A stretch of DNA of 64,000 bases from Pseudomonas sp. S35 (GTDB taxonomy: Bacteria; Pseudomonadota; Gammaproteobacteria; Pseudomonadales; Pseudomonadaceae): assembly GCF_009866765.1 (NCBI RefSeq), contig NZ_CP019431.1:3720001-3784000 (forward strand), given 5' to 3'. The notes under the pieces are model-generated. The model did no database searches and was not told where the DNA came from. It saw only the letters and a program-made list of their open reading frames with translations. Position 1 is the first letter of the stretch; each line of letters starts with the position of its first letter. Of the stretch, positions 40,419 through 48,844 are shown piece by piece. A program made the translations under genes and the position numbers.

Positions 40419-43187
40419 ATGAGTGACCTCAGTGACCAGGCCGTACACTTCGGACCTTACCGCATCCACCCGCGCCAACGCCTGGTGCTGGAGGCTGGTC
40501 GCCCATTGCGCTTGGGGCGGCGGGCGGTGGACATCCTGCTGATCCTGCTGGAGCAGGCCGGCAATGTGGTGAGCAAACAGGAACTGATCGCCCGCGCCTG
40601 GCCGACAACCGTGGTGGAAGACGGCAACCTGCGGGTGCATATGGCGGCGTTACGCAAGGCATTGGGCGATGGCCAGGCCGGGCAGCGCTATATCGTCACG
40701 GTGGCCCAGCGCGGCTACAGTTTTGTTGCCCCACTGAGCATCGAACCGATGACGTTACCCACCGATGGTGCCCCCCAACGCCCCTGTCATAACCTGCCGC
40801 TGCGCCGCACCCGCATGCTCGGCCGCCAGGCGCTGATCGACAGCCTGGTGCAGCAGTTGCCCGAACAACGTTTTATCACCCTGACCGGCGCCGGCGGCAT
40901 CGGCAAGACCACCGTCGCGTTGCGCGTGGCGGAATTGCTGATCGGGCACTACCGCGACGGCATTCGCCTGCTGGACCTGACGCCCCTGAGCGCGCCGTCG
41001 ATGATCCTGCCCAACCTCGCCGCCTTGCTGGACCTCACCCACACCGAACACGAACCGTTGGCGACCTTTGCGCGCCGCCTGCAAGAGCGCCAGTTGCTGC
41101 TGGTGATCGACAACTGCGAACACCTGCTGGACGACATCGCGCTGATCAGCGAAACCCTGTTGCGCCATGCGCCCAGGCTGCACATCCTGGCCACCAGCCG
41201 TGAGGCACTGCGCGCCGAGGGCGAATCGGTACAGCGCCTCGCCCCACTGGCCTGCCCGCCCGCCACCGGCAACCGCGCCCAGGCCTTGGGCTACCCGGCC
41301 CTGCAATTGCTGATCGAACGGGCGATGTCCCAACAAGACAGTTTCGAACTGAGCGACGCCGAGTTGCCCCTGGCGATTGATATCTGCCAGCGCTTGGACG
41401 GCATTCCCCTGGCAATCGAGTTGGTAGCAGCGCAGATCGAGCGCTTCGGCCTGCCAAAGCTGCTGGTGCAGATGGAAGACAATTTTCGCTTGCTGACCCG
41501 CGGCCGCCGCAGCGCCCTGCCCCGTCATCAGACCTTGCGCGCAACGCTGGACTGGAGCTTCGATTTGCTCACGGCCTGCGAGCAGATCTGCCTGCGCCGC
41601 CTGGCGGTGTTCCGTGGAGGCTTCAGCCTGGCCAGTGCGGCGGCAGTGATTGCGGGCGAACAGATCGTGCCGTCCGAGGTACTGGGCTCGATCAGCCAAC
41701 TGGTGGCCAAGTCCCTGCTCAACGCAGAGCCCGGGGATGACGAGATGGTCTACCGCCTGCTGGACATCACCCGCACCTACGCCCTGGAACAACTCAGCGT
41801 TGCCGACGAACTCAACGCCACCCGCGAGCGCCACGCCAACCGCTGCCTGACCCTGATGAACCAGGCTCAGGACGAGTGGGAGCAGATCGCCACCGAGCTG
41901 TGGATCGAACGCTACGCGCCGCTGCGTGAAGACATTCGCGCCGCCCTCGACTGGGGCCTGGGCGACCACGGTACGCACCTGTTGGGCATCCGCCTCACGG
42001 TCAGCGCCATGCCGTTGTGGCAGGAGCTGTCGCTGCTGCGCGAACACGGCCTGTACGTTGGCAAGGCCCTGGCGCGACTGGGGCAACTACCCGCGCCGAG
42101 CCAGCGTTTGCACATGGCCCTGCAACTGGCCCTGGGCAGCTTTTCCTATCATACCCAGGGCGACACACCGCAAACCCTTGACGCCTTTGCCTGCGCACGG
42201 CGCCTGGCGGAAGCCGGCAAGGACCTTGCTGGGCAATTGCGTGCGGTGTCGGGGCAGATGGCGGTGAACCTGTGCGGCGGCAACTACCGCGAGGCGCTGG
42301 TGCAAAGCCTGCATTTCGACCAACTGGGCCCCCAGGCAGATCCGTTGCTGGACCTCAGTGCCCAACGCCTGCGGGTGCTGGCGCAGCACTTCGCCGGCAA
42401 CCAGGCGCTGGCGTTGTATAACGCCGAACAGGTGGTCCAGCGCATGGCCCAGAGTGGCCACCTCAATCGGTTTACCCACGGTTTTGGCGTGCAATACGAC
42501 CAAAGCGTGGCCTCGCTGACCATTCTTGCGCGCATCCTGTGGCTGCGCGGCTTCCCCGAGCGCGCGTGGCGTACGGCAAGCCAGGCGCTGGCGCTGGCGC
42601 TGCAGATCAACCACGGCACGTCGATCTGCTACACCCTTGCCCTGGCCGGCGTGGTGATTGCCCACTACAACGGCGACACCGTCACCGCCCGCGATCAGGT
42701 GGACCTGCTGTTGCAACAGGCGCAGAAACATTCGGTGCAGCTGTTCCACACCTGGGCGCAATGCTACGACGGCACGCTGCCGATCGCTGACGTGCAGGGC
42801 CTGGGCCTGGGCCTGGTGAAAGACCTCCTGGTGACGTTCAATGCCGTCGAGGTGGATGATGCGCTGTTCGAGCGGGCCAGGAACGGTGCTGCCGGCTGGT
42901 GCACTGCAGAGATCCTGCGCGTGCGCGCCGACGCCATGACCGACCTTCCTGCGGCCGAAGCGCTGTTGCTCGAAGCCCTGGGCCTGGCGCACCAGCAAGG
43001 CGCGTTGGGTTGGGAGTTGCGTTGCGCCACTTCACTGGCGCGGCGGTGGCAGCAGCAAGGTCGCGTCGAGGCGGCGCGCAGCCTGCTGAACTCCGTCTAT
43101 GGCCGTTTTACCGAAGGTTTCGCCACCCAGGACTTACTCTGCGTGCGCGGCCTGCTCGATGAGTTGCAGGACAAATGGCCGGCCTGA
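40419..43187 (+). CDS. Large winged-helix/ATPase transcriptional regulator
   Basis: A 922-residue protein. Residues 8-105 are an OmpR-type winged helix (FGPYRIHPRQRLVLEAGRPL; ...VVEDGNLRVHMAALRKALGD; QRGYSFVAP). An AAA/NB-ARC-like ATPase follows, with Walker A GAGGIGKTT at 157-165 and Walker B LLLVIDNCEHLLDD near 227. The rest is helical repeat-like (TPR-type), probably for ligand or protein sensing. There is no receiver domain, so it is likely switched by nucleotide and ligand as in AfsR/MalT-like regulators. The last 54 bases overlap the head-on paralogue. Target genes unknown. Confidence 0.85.
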   Translation: MSDLSDQAVHFGPYRIHPRQRLVLEAGRPLRLGRRAVDILLILLEQAGNVVSKQELIARAWPTTVVEDGNLRVHMAALRKALGDGQAGQRYIVTVAQRGYSFVAPLSIEPMTLPTDGAPQRPCHNLPLRRTRMLGRQALIDSLVQQLPEQRFITLTGAGGIGKTTVALRVAELLIGHYRDGIRLLDLTPLSAPSMILPNLAALLDLTHTEHEPLATFARRLQERQLLLVIDNCEHLLDDIALISETLLRHAPRLHILATSREALRAEGESVQRLAPLACPPATGNRAQALGYPALQLLIERAMSQQDSFELSDAELPLAIDICQRLDGIPLAIELVAAQIERFGLPKLLVQMEDNFRLLTRGRRSALPRHQTLRATLDWSFDLLTACEQICLRRLAVFRGGFSLASAAAVIAGEQIVPSEVLGSISQLVAKSLLNAEPGDDEMVYRLLDITRTYALEQLSVADELNATRERHANRCLTLMNQAQDEWEQIATELWIERYAPLREDIRAALDWGLGDHGTHLLGIRLTVSAMPLWQELSLLREHGLYVGKALARLGQLPAPSQRLHMALQLALGSFSYHTQGDTPQTLDAFACARRLAEAGKDLAGQLRAVSGQMAVNLCGGNYREALVQSLHFDQLGPQADPLLDLSAQRLRVLAQHFAGNQALALYNAEQVVQRMAQSGHLNRFTHGFGVQYDQSVASLTILARILWLRGFPERAWRTASQALALALQINHGTSICYTLALAGVVIAHYNGDTVTARDQVDLLLQQAQKHSVQLFHTWAQCYDGTLPIADVQGLGLGLVKDLLVTFNAVEVDDALFERARNGAAGWCTAEILRVRADAMTDLPAAEALLLEALGLAHQQGALGWELRCATSLARRWQQQGRVEAARSLLNSVYGRFTEGFATQDLLCVRGLLDELQDKWPA

Positions 43188-44603
43188 TAACGGCCCCAAA
43201 TAATGCCCGTAGCCTTGCTGCAAACGCGCTACCTGGCCTGGATCGCGCAGTTGCGCCAAGGCGTAGCTGCGCATGCAATTGAGCAAGCGATAACGCCCCA
43301 GGCCAGGGCCCGGCTCCAGCGTCAACAGCGAGAGGTTCACCAGCCGGGCCAGCAAGTGAGGCAAGTCGGCATGTTCCAGCTCGGTGCCGGCCACCAACTC
43401 GCTCAACGCGGGCAACGTCAGCGCCATCCTGAACAACCCCATTTGCAGGAACAACCAGCGTTCCGGCAGGCTCAGGCGCTCGTATGACCAATCCAGGGTG
43501 GCGGTCAGGGATCGATGACGCTCCACCGCCGTGCGCCGGCCTCGGGTCAGCACCTGCAAACCGCTGCGCAGTTGCGCCTGTAAACCGTGCACGCCCAAGG
43601 CGTCTACCTGCGCAGCCGCCAACTCCAAGGCCAGTGGCAGGCCGTCGAGGCGCCGGCAGATATCCCCCAGCGGCGCCAAGTCTTGCAGGCGCAACATGAA
43701 GTTCTGCTGCCCGGCGCACGCCCGGGCGACGAACAGTTGCACCGCCGGACACGCCATCGCCTGCTCCACGCTGAGCAGCGCCGACGGCGCAGGGAGTGCC
43801 AGCCTGGGCACACGCAAAAGCCACTCACCCGGCACCAGCAAGGCTTCACGACTGCTCACCAGCACGCTGACCTGGGGCGCCTGTTCGCGCAGTAAGCGCA
43901 GTAGCTGGCGACAGGCACCCAGCAGCAGGTCGGCACCGTCAAGTACCAGCAATAACTGACGATTGGACAATTGGCGGCACAACTCACTGGCAGTGGCGCA
44001 AGGCTGCAGATCCAGCGTCGTGGCCAGGTGACGCACCATCAGCATCGGCGCCTCTACGGTGGCCAGGTCGACCCACCACACACCGTCGCGGTAGCGCGGC
44101 AACACCCGCTGGGCCAAGGCCAGGGCCAGGCTGCTCTTGCCCACACCCGCACAGCCTGTGAGGGTCATCAGCCGCTGACCGGACAAGCGCCGTACCAGCA
44201 CGCCCAACAGCTCATCGCGCCCCATCAGCGGGCTGAGCCGCGCCCCCAGGTTGTGTTGCGGTATCACGGCCGTCACCGCGCCGTGCACCGGGGCGGCGAA
44301 GCAGTAGCCTTGCTGGGGATCGTTGAGGATCAGGCGCGGGCCGTCAAGGGCGCGACGCAGTGCGGCGATGTGGACCCGCAGGTTGTTCTCTTCGACGACG
44401 CTGTTTGGCCAGACCCGCTCGATCAGGGCCGCCTTGCTGACAAATTGCCCAGGCACTTCGAGCAGCACCGCGAGGATATCCAGCGCCCGACCGCCCAGGG
44501 GCACCGGCCAGCCAGCCTTGCTGACCAGTCGCTGGTGTCGGTGAAAGGCATACGCGCCGAAGCGCAGCGTGCTATCCGCGTCAATCGCCTGAGAGTCGTT
44601 CAT
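43134..44603 (-). CDS. Winged-helix/ATPase transcriptional regulator, short paralogue
   Basis: A 489-residue relative of the opposite gene. It has the same N-terminal winged helix (FGAYAFHRHQRLVSKAGWPVPLGGRALDILAVLLEVPG...), Walker A GCAGVGKSS at 150-158 and Walker B LLLVLDGADLLLG. Both share the C-terminal ATPase lobe motif LDGLPLALELAAAQVDALG and SLTATLDWSYERLS. It ends after YALAQL..., lacking the ~430-residue helical repeat tail of the larger protein. It faces that gene and overlaps it by 54 bases at the 3' ends, so a shared ancestor followed by inversion or tail loss is plausible. Confidence 0.83.
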   Translation of the reverse strand: MNDSQAIDADSTLRFGAYAFHRHQRLVSKAGWPVPLGGRALDILAVLLEVPGQFVSKAALIERVWPNSVVEENNLRVHIAALRRALDGPRLILNDPQQGYCFAAPVHGAVTAVIPQHNLGARLSPLMGRDELLGVLVRRLSGQRLMTLTGCAGVGKSSLALALAQRVLPRYRDGVWWVDLATVEAPMLMVRHLATTLDLQPCATASELCRQLSNRQLLLVLDGADLLLGACRQLLRLLREQAPQVSVLVSSREALLVPGEWLLRVPRLALPAPSALLSVEQAMACPAVQLFVARACAGQQNFMLRLQDLAPLGDICRRLDGLPLALELAAAQVDALGVHGLQAQLRSGLQVLTRGRRTAVERHRSLTATLDWSYERLSLPERWLFLQMGLFRMALTLPALSELVAGTELEHADLPHLLARLVNLSLLTLEPGPGLGRYRLLNCMRSYALAQLRDPGQVARLQQGYGHYLGPLSGRPFVLQLIEQAAHAE

Positions 44604-44753
44604 GTCTGTAATCGCGCTGAAACGCCCGGCCTTGGGCGTCCGCGCATCCTTTTCCGTGGGCTCGACGCTATTCTTGCCAGCTACCCATGACAGGACAATG
44701 CTGGCACAGGGAGCGACACGGACAATCAGGTGCGCTAGACGGACATCTTGTCG

Positions 44754-45743
44754 TTAACTGAACTGCTGTCGGTATTGGGTGGGGTTGAGGCCGAGCTTTT
44801 CGCTGAATAGAAAGCGCATATGCCGCACGCTGCCAAAACCCGCATGAAAGGCCACGGTCTTGAGCGGCAGGTCAGTGGTTTCCAGCAGTTGGCGGGCACG
44901 ATCGATACGTGCGCCTTGCAGGAAAGCCATCGGCGTCATCTGCACATCCTTGGCAAACAGCCGGGCAAAGTGGCGCGCACTCATGCCCGCCAATTCGGCC
45001 ATGGACTCGATGGTAAAGGGCTGTCCCAGGTGCGCCAGCACATGGTGCTGCACCCGTGTGATCGCGGTTTCATGGGGCGCCACAGCCGCCGTCATCGGGC
45101 TGAACTGGGCCTGGCCACCCTGGCGTTTCATCACCACCAGCAGCACCTTGGCCACATCCACCGCCACCTGCTTGCCGTGGTCCTGGGCGACGATGGACAG
45201 CGCCAGGTCGATACCGGCCGTGACCCCGCCCGAGGTAATCAGTCGCCCATCCTGCAGGTAGATGCGGTCGGTTTCGACGATAGCCTTGGGGAACGCCTTG
45301 ATCAGCCGCTCGGTGTAGTGCCAATGGGTGGTCACGCGGTGCTCGTCCAACAGCCCGGCGTGGCCCAGCACAAAGGCGCCGGTGCAGATCGAGCCGAAGC
45401 GCCGTGCCCGCTGCGCCGCCGCCTTGAGCCAAGGTAGCAGCGCAGGATGGCATTCGTTATAGGCACCCGGGCCGCCGGGTACCAGCAACAGGTCATAGGC
45501 GCCGTCGGCCTGCTCCAGCAGCAGGTCGGTCTGCACCACCACACCATTGGATGCACGCAGCGGGCCGGCCTCGGTGCCGATGGTAAGGATCTGATAATGC
45601 GCCGCCGCCGGCACGTAGCGGTTGGCGATGGAAAACACTTCGAGCGGCCCGGCCATGTCGAGCAGGAGGAAGTCCGGGAACAGCGCCATGGCCACGGTTT
45701 TCATACGGGAAGAATCCATCAAGGGGAAGAAAACGGTAGACAT
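44754..45743 (-). CDS. GlxA-family transcriptional regulator (DJ-1/PfpI plus AraC domain)
   Basis: A 329-residue regulator. The N-terminal half is a DJ-1/PfpI (class I amidotransferase-like) domain: MALFPDFLLLDMAGPLEVFSIAN, LLLVPGGPGAYN, FGSICTGAFVLGHAGLLDEHRVTTHW, with a cysteine in the nucleophile position (SICTGAF). The C-terminal half is an AraC DNA-binding domain (PFTIESMAELAGMSARHFARLFAKDVQMTPMAFLQGARIDRARQLLETTDL...). Such proteins often respond to metabolites like glycine betaine or arginine. It is divergent from the pirin gene; interleaved inverted repeats between them are a likely operator. Confidence 0.9.
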   Translation of the reverse strand: MSTVFFPLMDSSRMKTVAMALFPDFLLLDMAGPLEVFSIANRYVPAAAHYQILTIGTEAGPLRASNGVVVQTDLLLEQADGAYDLLLVPGGPGAYNECHPALLPWLKAAAQRARRFGSICTGAFVLGHAGLLDEHRVTTHWHYTERLIKAFPKAIVETDRIYLQDGRLITSGGVTAGIDLALSIVAQDHGKQVAVDVAKVLLVVMKRQGGQAQFSPMTAAVAPHETAITRVQHHVLAHLGQPFTIESMAELAGMSARHFARLFAKDVQMTPMAFLQGARIDRARQLLETTDLPLKTVAFHAGFGSVRHMRFLFSEKLGLNPTQYRQQFS

Positions 45744-45758
45744 TATGGCATGCCTTTT

Positions 45759-45791
45759 ACTGTCAATCTGAAAGAGACAGTTATTCAGATT
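45759..45791. promoter_or_regulatory. Interleaved inverted repeats in GlxA-pirin divergent region
   Basis: ACTGTC (45759-45764) pairs with GACAGT (45776-45781), and AATCTGAA (45765-45772) pairs with TTCAGATT (45784-45791). The two repeats overlap and lie just upstream of the regulator start and about 100 bases before the pirin gene, fitting an operator for the GlxA-like protein. Confidence 0.45.
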
Positions 45792-45886
45792 TCAGCTTCT
45801 TAATGAATATTTCAGTAACCAGTAACCTTCTTCTCAACGCAAGCGCCCTGCATCTCGCAGCCAGCTGCCCACTTGAGGACACCACC

Positions 45887-46609
45887 ATGCTGACCCTTCG
45901 CAAAGCTTGGGAACGCGGCGCCGCCAATCACGGTTGGTTGAAGTCATTCCACACCTTCTCGTTCGCCAACTACTGGAACCCTGACGAACAGGGTTTTTCC
46001 GACCTGCTGGTAATCAACGATGACCGCGTCGCCGCCGGCAAAGGCTTCGGCCAGCACCCACACCGCGACATGGAGATCTTCTCTTATGTGCTCGAAGGCG
46101 CGTTGGAACACAAAGACACCCTGGGCACCGGTTCAGTGATTCGCCCCGGCGATGTGCAACTGATGAGCGCTGGCAGCGGCGTGGCCCACAGCGAGTTCAA
46201 CCACAGCCAACGCCTGGGTGTGCACTTCCTGCAAATCTGGATCGTGCCCGCCGTCGCCGGTGCCGAGCCGCGTTATCAGCAGGAGCACTTCAGTGAGGCG
46301 CAAAAGCGTGGGCGCCTGCAGTTGATCATCTCGCCGGACGGCAGCGACGGTTCCCTGAGCGTCCGCCAGGACGCCAGGGTGTACGCCGGTCTGTTCAACG
46401 GTGACGAAGCCGCAACCCTCGACCTGCCGCCGGACCGCCACGTGTACATCCATGTGGCCCGGGGCAGCGTGGAAATCAACGGCCATCGCCTGCAGGAAGG
46501 TGACGGTGCCCGAGTGCGTGACGAGCAGCATATTCACGTCAGCCAAGGCCAGGATGCCGAAGTGCTCGTATTCGACCTGCGCCCCCTGGAACGGCCGCAG
46601 ATGCCTTGA
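45887..46609 (+). CDS. Pirin family protein (bicupin)
   Basis: A 240-residue bicupin of the pirin/YhhW type. It opens MLTLRKAWERGAANHGWLKSFHTFSFANYW and carries the metal-binding HPHRDMEIFSYVLEGALEHKD pattern, with His residues in the positions used for iron or other metal binding. Family members include quercetin 2,3-dioxygenases and metal-sensing pirins; the physiological substrate is not known. The ATG at 45887 has TTGAGGAC upstream, preferred to the frame start at 45803. Divergent from the GlxA-like regulator. Confidence 0.92.
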   Translation: MLTLRKAWERGAANHGWLKSFHTFSFANYWNPDEQGFSDLLVINDDRVAAGKGFGQHPHRDMEIFSYVLEGALEHKDTLGTGSVIRPGDVQLMSAGSGVAHSEFNHSQRLGVHFLQIWIVPAVAGAEPRYQQEHFSEAQKRGRLQLIISPDGSDGSLSVRQDARVYAGLFNGDEAATLDLPPDRHVYIHVARGSVEINGHRLQEGDGARVRDEQHIHVSQGQDAEVLVFDLRPLERPQMP

Positions 46610-46755
46610 CCCGCCTGGCGATGGCCCCTCGAAACGGACCATCGCCGGCATCGATAGTCACCATCAGCGCAATGAAGTTCTCTTAAAAAATGCAACGCGT
46701 AACATCAAACCCATACCCGGCAACACCCAAACTAAAACACTCGGAGCACACCATC

Positions 46756-47025
46756 ATGAAACGCCAAATCTTGCTTAGCCTCGCTTTCTCGGTACTCGCT
46801 GCAAACGCATTTGCCCACCCTGTTGTCGCTGAAGGCGGTGCAGATCGCCTGATCGAAAATCGTGTTGCTGAAAGCGGTTCGGATCGTCTGATGGAGAACC
46901 GCGTTGCTGAAGGTGGTTCGGATCGCCTGCTGGAAAACCGCGTTGCTGAAGGTGGTTCGGATCGCTTGCTGGAAAACCGCGTTGCTGAAAGTGGGTCGGA
47001 CCGCCTGATGGAAAACCGCGCATAA
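46756..47025 (+). CDS. Small exported protein of five 13-residue tandem repeats
   Basis: An 89-residue protein: signal peptide MKRQILLSLAFSVLAANAFA (cleavage after residue 20) then HPV and five copies of a 13-residue unit (VAEGGSDRLLENR and close variants) from residue 24 to 88. The units correspond to 39-bp DNA repeats at 46825-47019 that differ mainly by G/S, S/A and I/M/L substitutions. The product should be periplasmic, highly charged and probably repetitive-helical or disordered. A GGAG box precedes the ATG and a strong terminator follows. Function unknown; repeat number is likely to vary between strains. Confidence 0.85.
   Translation: MKRQILLSLAFSVLAANAFAHPVVAEGGADRLIENRVAESGSDRLMENRVAEGGSDRLLENRVAEGGSDRLLENRVAESGSDRLMENRA
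46825..47019 (+). repeat. Five tandem 39-bp coding repeats
   Basis: In-frame direct repeats inside the small exported protein gene, beginning GTCGCTGAAGGCGGTGCAGA. Copies three and four are nearly identical, pointing to recent duplication. Confidence 0.85.
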
Positions 47026-47050
47026 CCCTCTCTGTTCGAGGGACACTCCA

Positions 47051-47078
47051 AACCGGCCTGATCAGCCGGTTTTTTTTC
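47051..47078 (+). terminator. Rho-independent terminator after repeat-protein gene
   Basis: AACCGGC-CTGATCA-GCCGGTT forms a 7-bp GC-rich stem followed by a run of eight T. It lies 26 bases after the stop codon. Confidence 0.9.
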
Positions 47079-47398
47079 GTCTGCGCTTTAACGGGGTCAC
47101 CGTTTTGACCCGATCATCAGCGTCCCCTTACGCCGCTTAAACGGACGACGCTTAAACCCTGCCCAGCGAAAAAATTGTTAAAGCTAAAATACTTACCGAG
47201 CATTAAAAATTTGCACTAGCCTATGTGTAAGTTCTCGCAAAGCCCTGTGCAAAAGTCGCTAACTTCCCCGCCCGCCCTCGAAAATAACGTGACGAATGTT
47301 AAAATTTGTCACGCTTGGCCGTAATCAATTCGATTAGTATCTAGATGCTAGCAGCGATTGAACTGACGGCCTTGCATGCCGCAAAAGGGAGTAGGGTA
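47079..47398. other. 320-bp region upstream of the EPS regulator genes
   Basis: AT-rich promoter region. It contains the motif AAAATAACGT at 47281-47290, overlapping an imperfect inverted repeat GTGACGAA...TTTGTCAC (47289-47312). No coding frame is supported. Confidence 0.5.
47281..47312. promoter_or_regulatory. Candidate operator sharing a core with the gfc/yjb promoter
   Basis: AAAATAACGT here is identical to the core of the 14-bp inverted repeat at 56095-56163. It overlaps GTGACGAA/TTTGTCAC, an 8-bp inverted repeat with one mismatch. It is about 90-115 bases before the first regulator start. Confidence 0.45.
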
Positions 47399-48115
47399 AT
47401 GCATTTTTCCAATGTCCTCGCTATTGCACGGACTCCATCGAAGTCGGAGGACTTTCGGGAACTGATAGTTCGCACTGTACCGAATAATTTAAAAGTCGAT
47501 ACACGTTGCTATGGGCAACTAACCGACACCCAGGAAATTCATGCACACTACCGTGCCATTATTATAGAAATTGACACACCCTCTGCCAGCAATCAAACCC
47601 TGGACATCATAAGAAAAACCAGAACCGAGAACCCAGGCGGCACCATATTTGTTGTGGTGACATTCGCCTCCACGCTCAGCAAAACAAAATACTACCTAGC
47701 CGGTGCGGACTACTGCATAAAGGTGCTCGAAACTTCGCCTGAAAAAAAGTTGAGCCTGTTTGATGAATTTCTCAGCGAGAGCGCTCGGCTAACCCAGTGC
47801 GGATTGGTACTCGATCAGGACCGCATGTGTATTTATGGTGACGGCAAGAGGCTGGAAATATCCTTCGTCGAGATGAAAGTATTAGAAGCCCTTATTCACA
47901 GCAGACTTCTCAGTCACAACGAGATCGCCGGTGTCATGGGGCTCAATACCAAGTATTACGATTCCAGGGCCCTGGAAAAGTCCATCAGTCGCCTGCGCAG
48001 TAAAATCAAAGCGCACTGCGGTGAAAACATCATTCAAAACATTCGCGGCTACGGCTACAAACTCAGCCGCGGCCTTATATGCGCCAGCCATTGCCATCCC
48101 GCCAAGGAGAGGTAG
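47399..48115 (+). CDS. Pseudo-receiver/winged-helix regulator upstream of EPS genes
   Basis: A 238-residue protein with a receiver-like N-terminal domain and an OmpR-type winged helix (about 135-225; RALEKSISRLRSKIKAHCG...IIQNIRGYGYKLS). The receiver fold is recognisable by IIIEIDTP (53-61), VVVTFAS (85-91) and AGADYCIKV (101-109). The phospho-acceptor position is Glu57 rather than Asp and the N-terminal acidic pair is missing (VLAIARTPSK), so phosphorylation is unlikely; Glu may mimic the active state. GGGAGTAGGG precedes the ATG at 47399. Four bases separate it from the next gene. As I recall, a similar gene in P. fluorescens SBW25 governs a bistable colanic-acid-like capsule; that identity is not verified here. 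Confidence 0.8.
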   Translation: MHFSNVLAIARTPSKSEDFRELIVRTVPNNLKVDTRCYGQLTDTQEIHAHYRAIIIEIDTPSASNQTLDIIRKTRTENPGGTIFVVVTFASTLSKTKYYLAGADYCIKVLETSPEKKLSLFDEFLSESARLTQCGLVLDQDRMCIYGDGKRLEISFVEMKVLEALIHSRLLSHNEIAGVMGLNTKYYDSRALEKSISRLRSKIKAHCGENIIQNIRGYGYKLSRGLICASHCHPAKER

Positions 48116-48119
48116 AACC

Positions 48120-48812
48120 GTGAATAGCCAGAAACTACCACCCGTGGAAAAGGTGGCTGTTCAGTTGGCCAGGCAGGCCATTGTTTCACGCAACCATGCT
48201 TTGTGGGGCAGTGAAATAAGTGTGCTGTGCCCTGGCAATCAGGAGTGGCCCGAACTTGCCTACCGCGAGGCTTTGCAGCGCATCAACCCGCGGCGCCTGC
48301 CGCTCCAGGCCGCCAGCCACATGTTCCTGCGCATGGATCAGTCGGCCTTGATGAACGAGAGCATCCTCACGCAGATGATTCACGCCGCCCAGGCCCTGGA
48401 AAACCACCGGCAACACCTCACGCTCAGCATTCATAACCCACTGGACGCACTGCCCGGCCCCGTAGAACGCCGCGCGATGGTACGTCAACTGTATAAGCTC
48501 AAAGACCAGAGCGGTATCAAGCTGGCCTACAACAACTACACGTTCGATACAAAGCAAGGTGACCTGCTGATAGACCTGAAACTCTACGACTATATAAAGA
48601 TGCCGTTTCCAGACGCAGCCCTTCGGCTGAGTTTGAACACGCGCTCAGACCTGTTCGACCGGCTCTACGACCGAATGATAGAGCTGATCGACGCCACGAG
48701 GGTCTGCTTCATTGCCGACCAGGTCGAGTTTGCCGACAGCGCAATGCTGGCTAAAAACTTGCCGTTCGAATACTTTCAGGGCGGTTATTACTCCCCTGTT
48801 GACCGCTTATAA
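48120..48812 (+). CDS. Degenerate EAL-domain protein
   Basis: A 230-residue protein read from a GTG at 48120 behind a strong AAGGAGAGG site. It resembles an EAL phosphodiesterase: ISVLCPG replaces the EAL motif, YREALQRINP fits the next element, IKLAYNNYTFD stands where the catalytic DDFG lies, LYDYIKMPF keeps the lysine strand, FIADQVEFADSAMLAKN matches the EGVE segment and EYFQGGYYSP the terminal QG motif. The acidic metal ligands are largely gone, so it is probably not an active c-di-GMP hydrolase but a binding or protein-interaction module. It is tightly coupled to the pseudo-receiver gene. Confidence 0.75.
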   Translation: MNSQKLPPVEKVAVQLARQAIVSRNHALWGSEISVLCPGNQEWPELAYREALQRINPRRLPLQAASHMFLRMDQSALMNESILTQMIHAAQALENHRQHLTLSIHNPLDALPGPVERRAMVRQLYKLKDQSGIKLAYNNYTFDTKQGDLLIDLKLYDYIKMPFPDAALRLSLNTRSDLFDRLYDRMIELIDATRVCFIADQVEFADSAMLAKNLPFEYFQGGYYSPVDRL

Positions 48813-48844
48813 AATCCTGCACTCCTCTGATCTCGGTGGACACT

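Noticed and set aside
40755..42086. 443-codon minus-strand frame inside the large ATPase regulator gene
   Set aside because: Gln/Ala/Val-rich mirror of coding sequence, no domain or ribosome-binding site; the plus-strand gene has clear Walker motifs.
48101..48112. RsmA/RsmE binding site at the EAL-like gene start
   Set aside because: CAAGGAGA is one mismatch from the CANGGANG motif, but it coincides with an ordinary Shine-Dalgarno sequence, so it carries little information.
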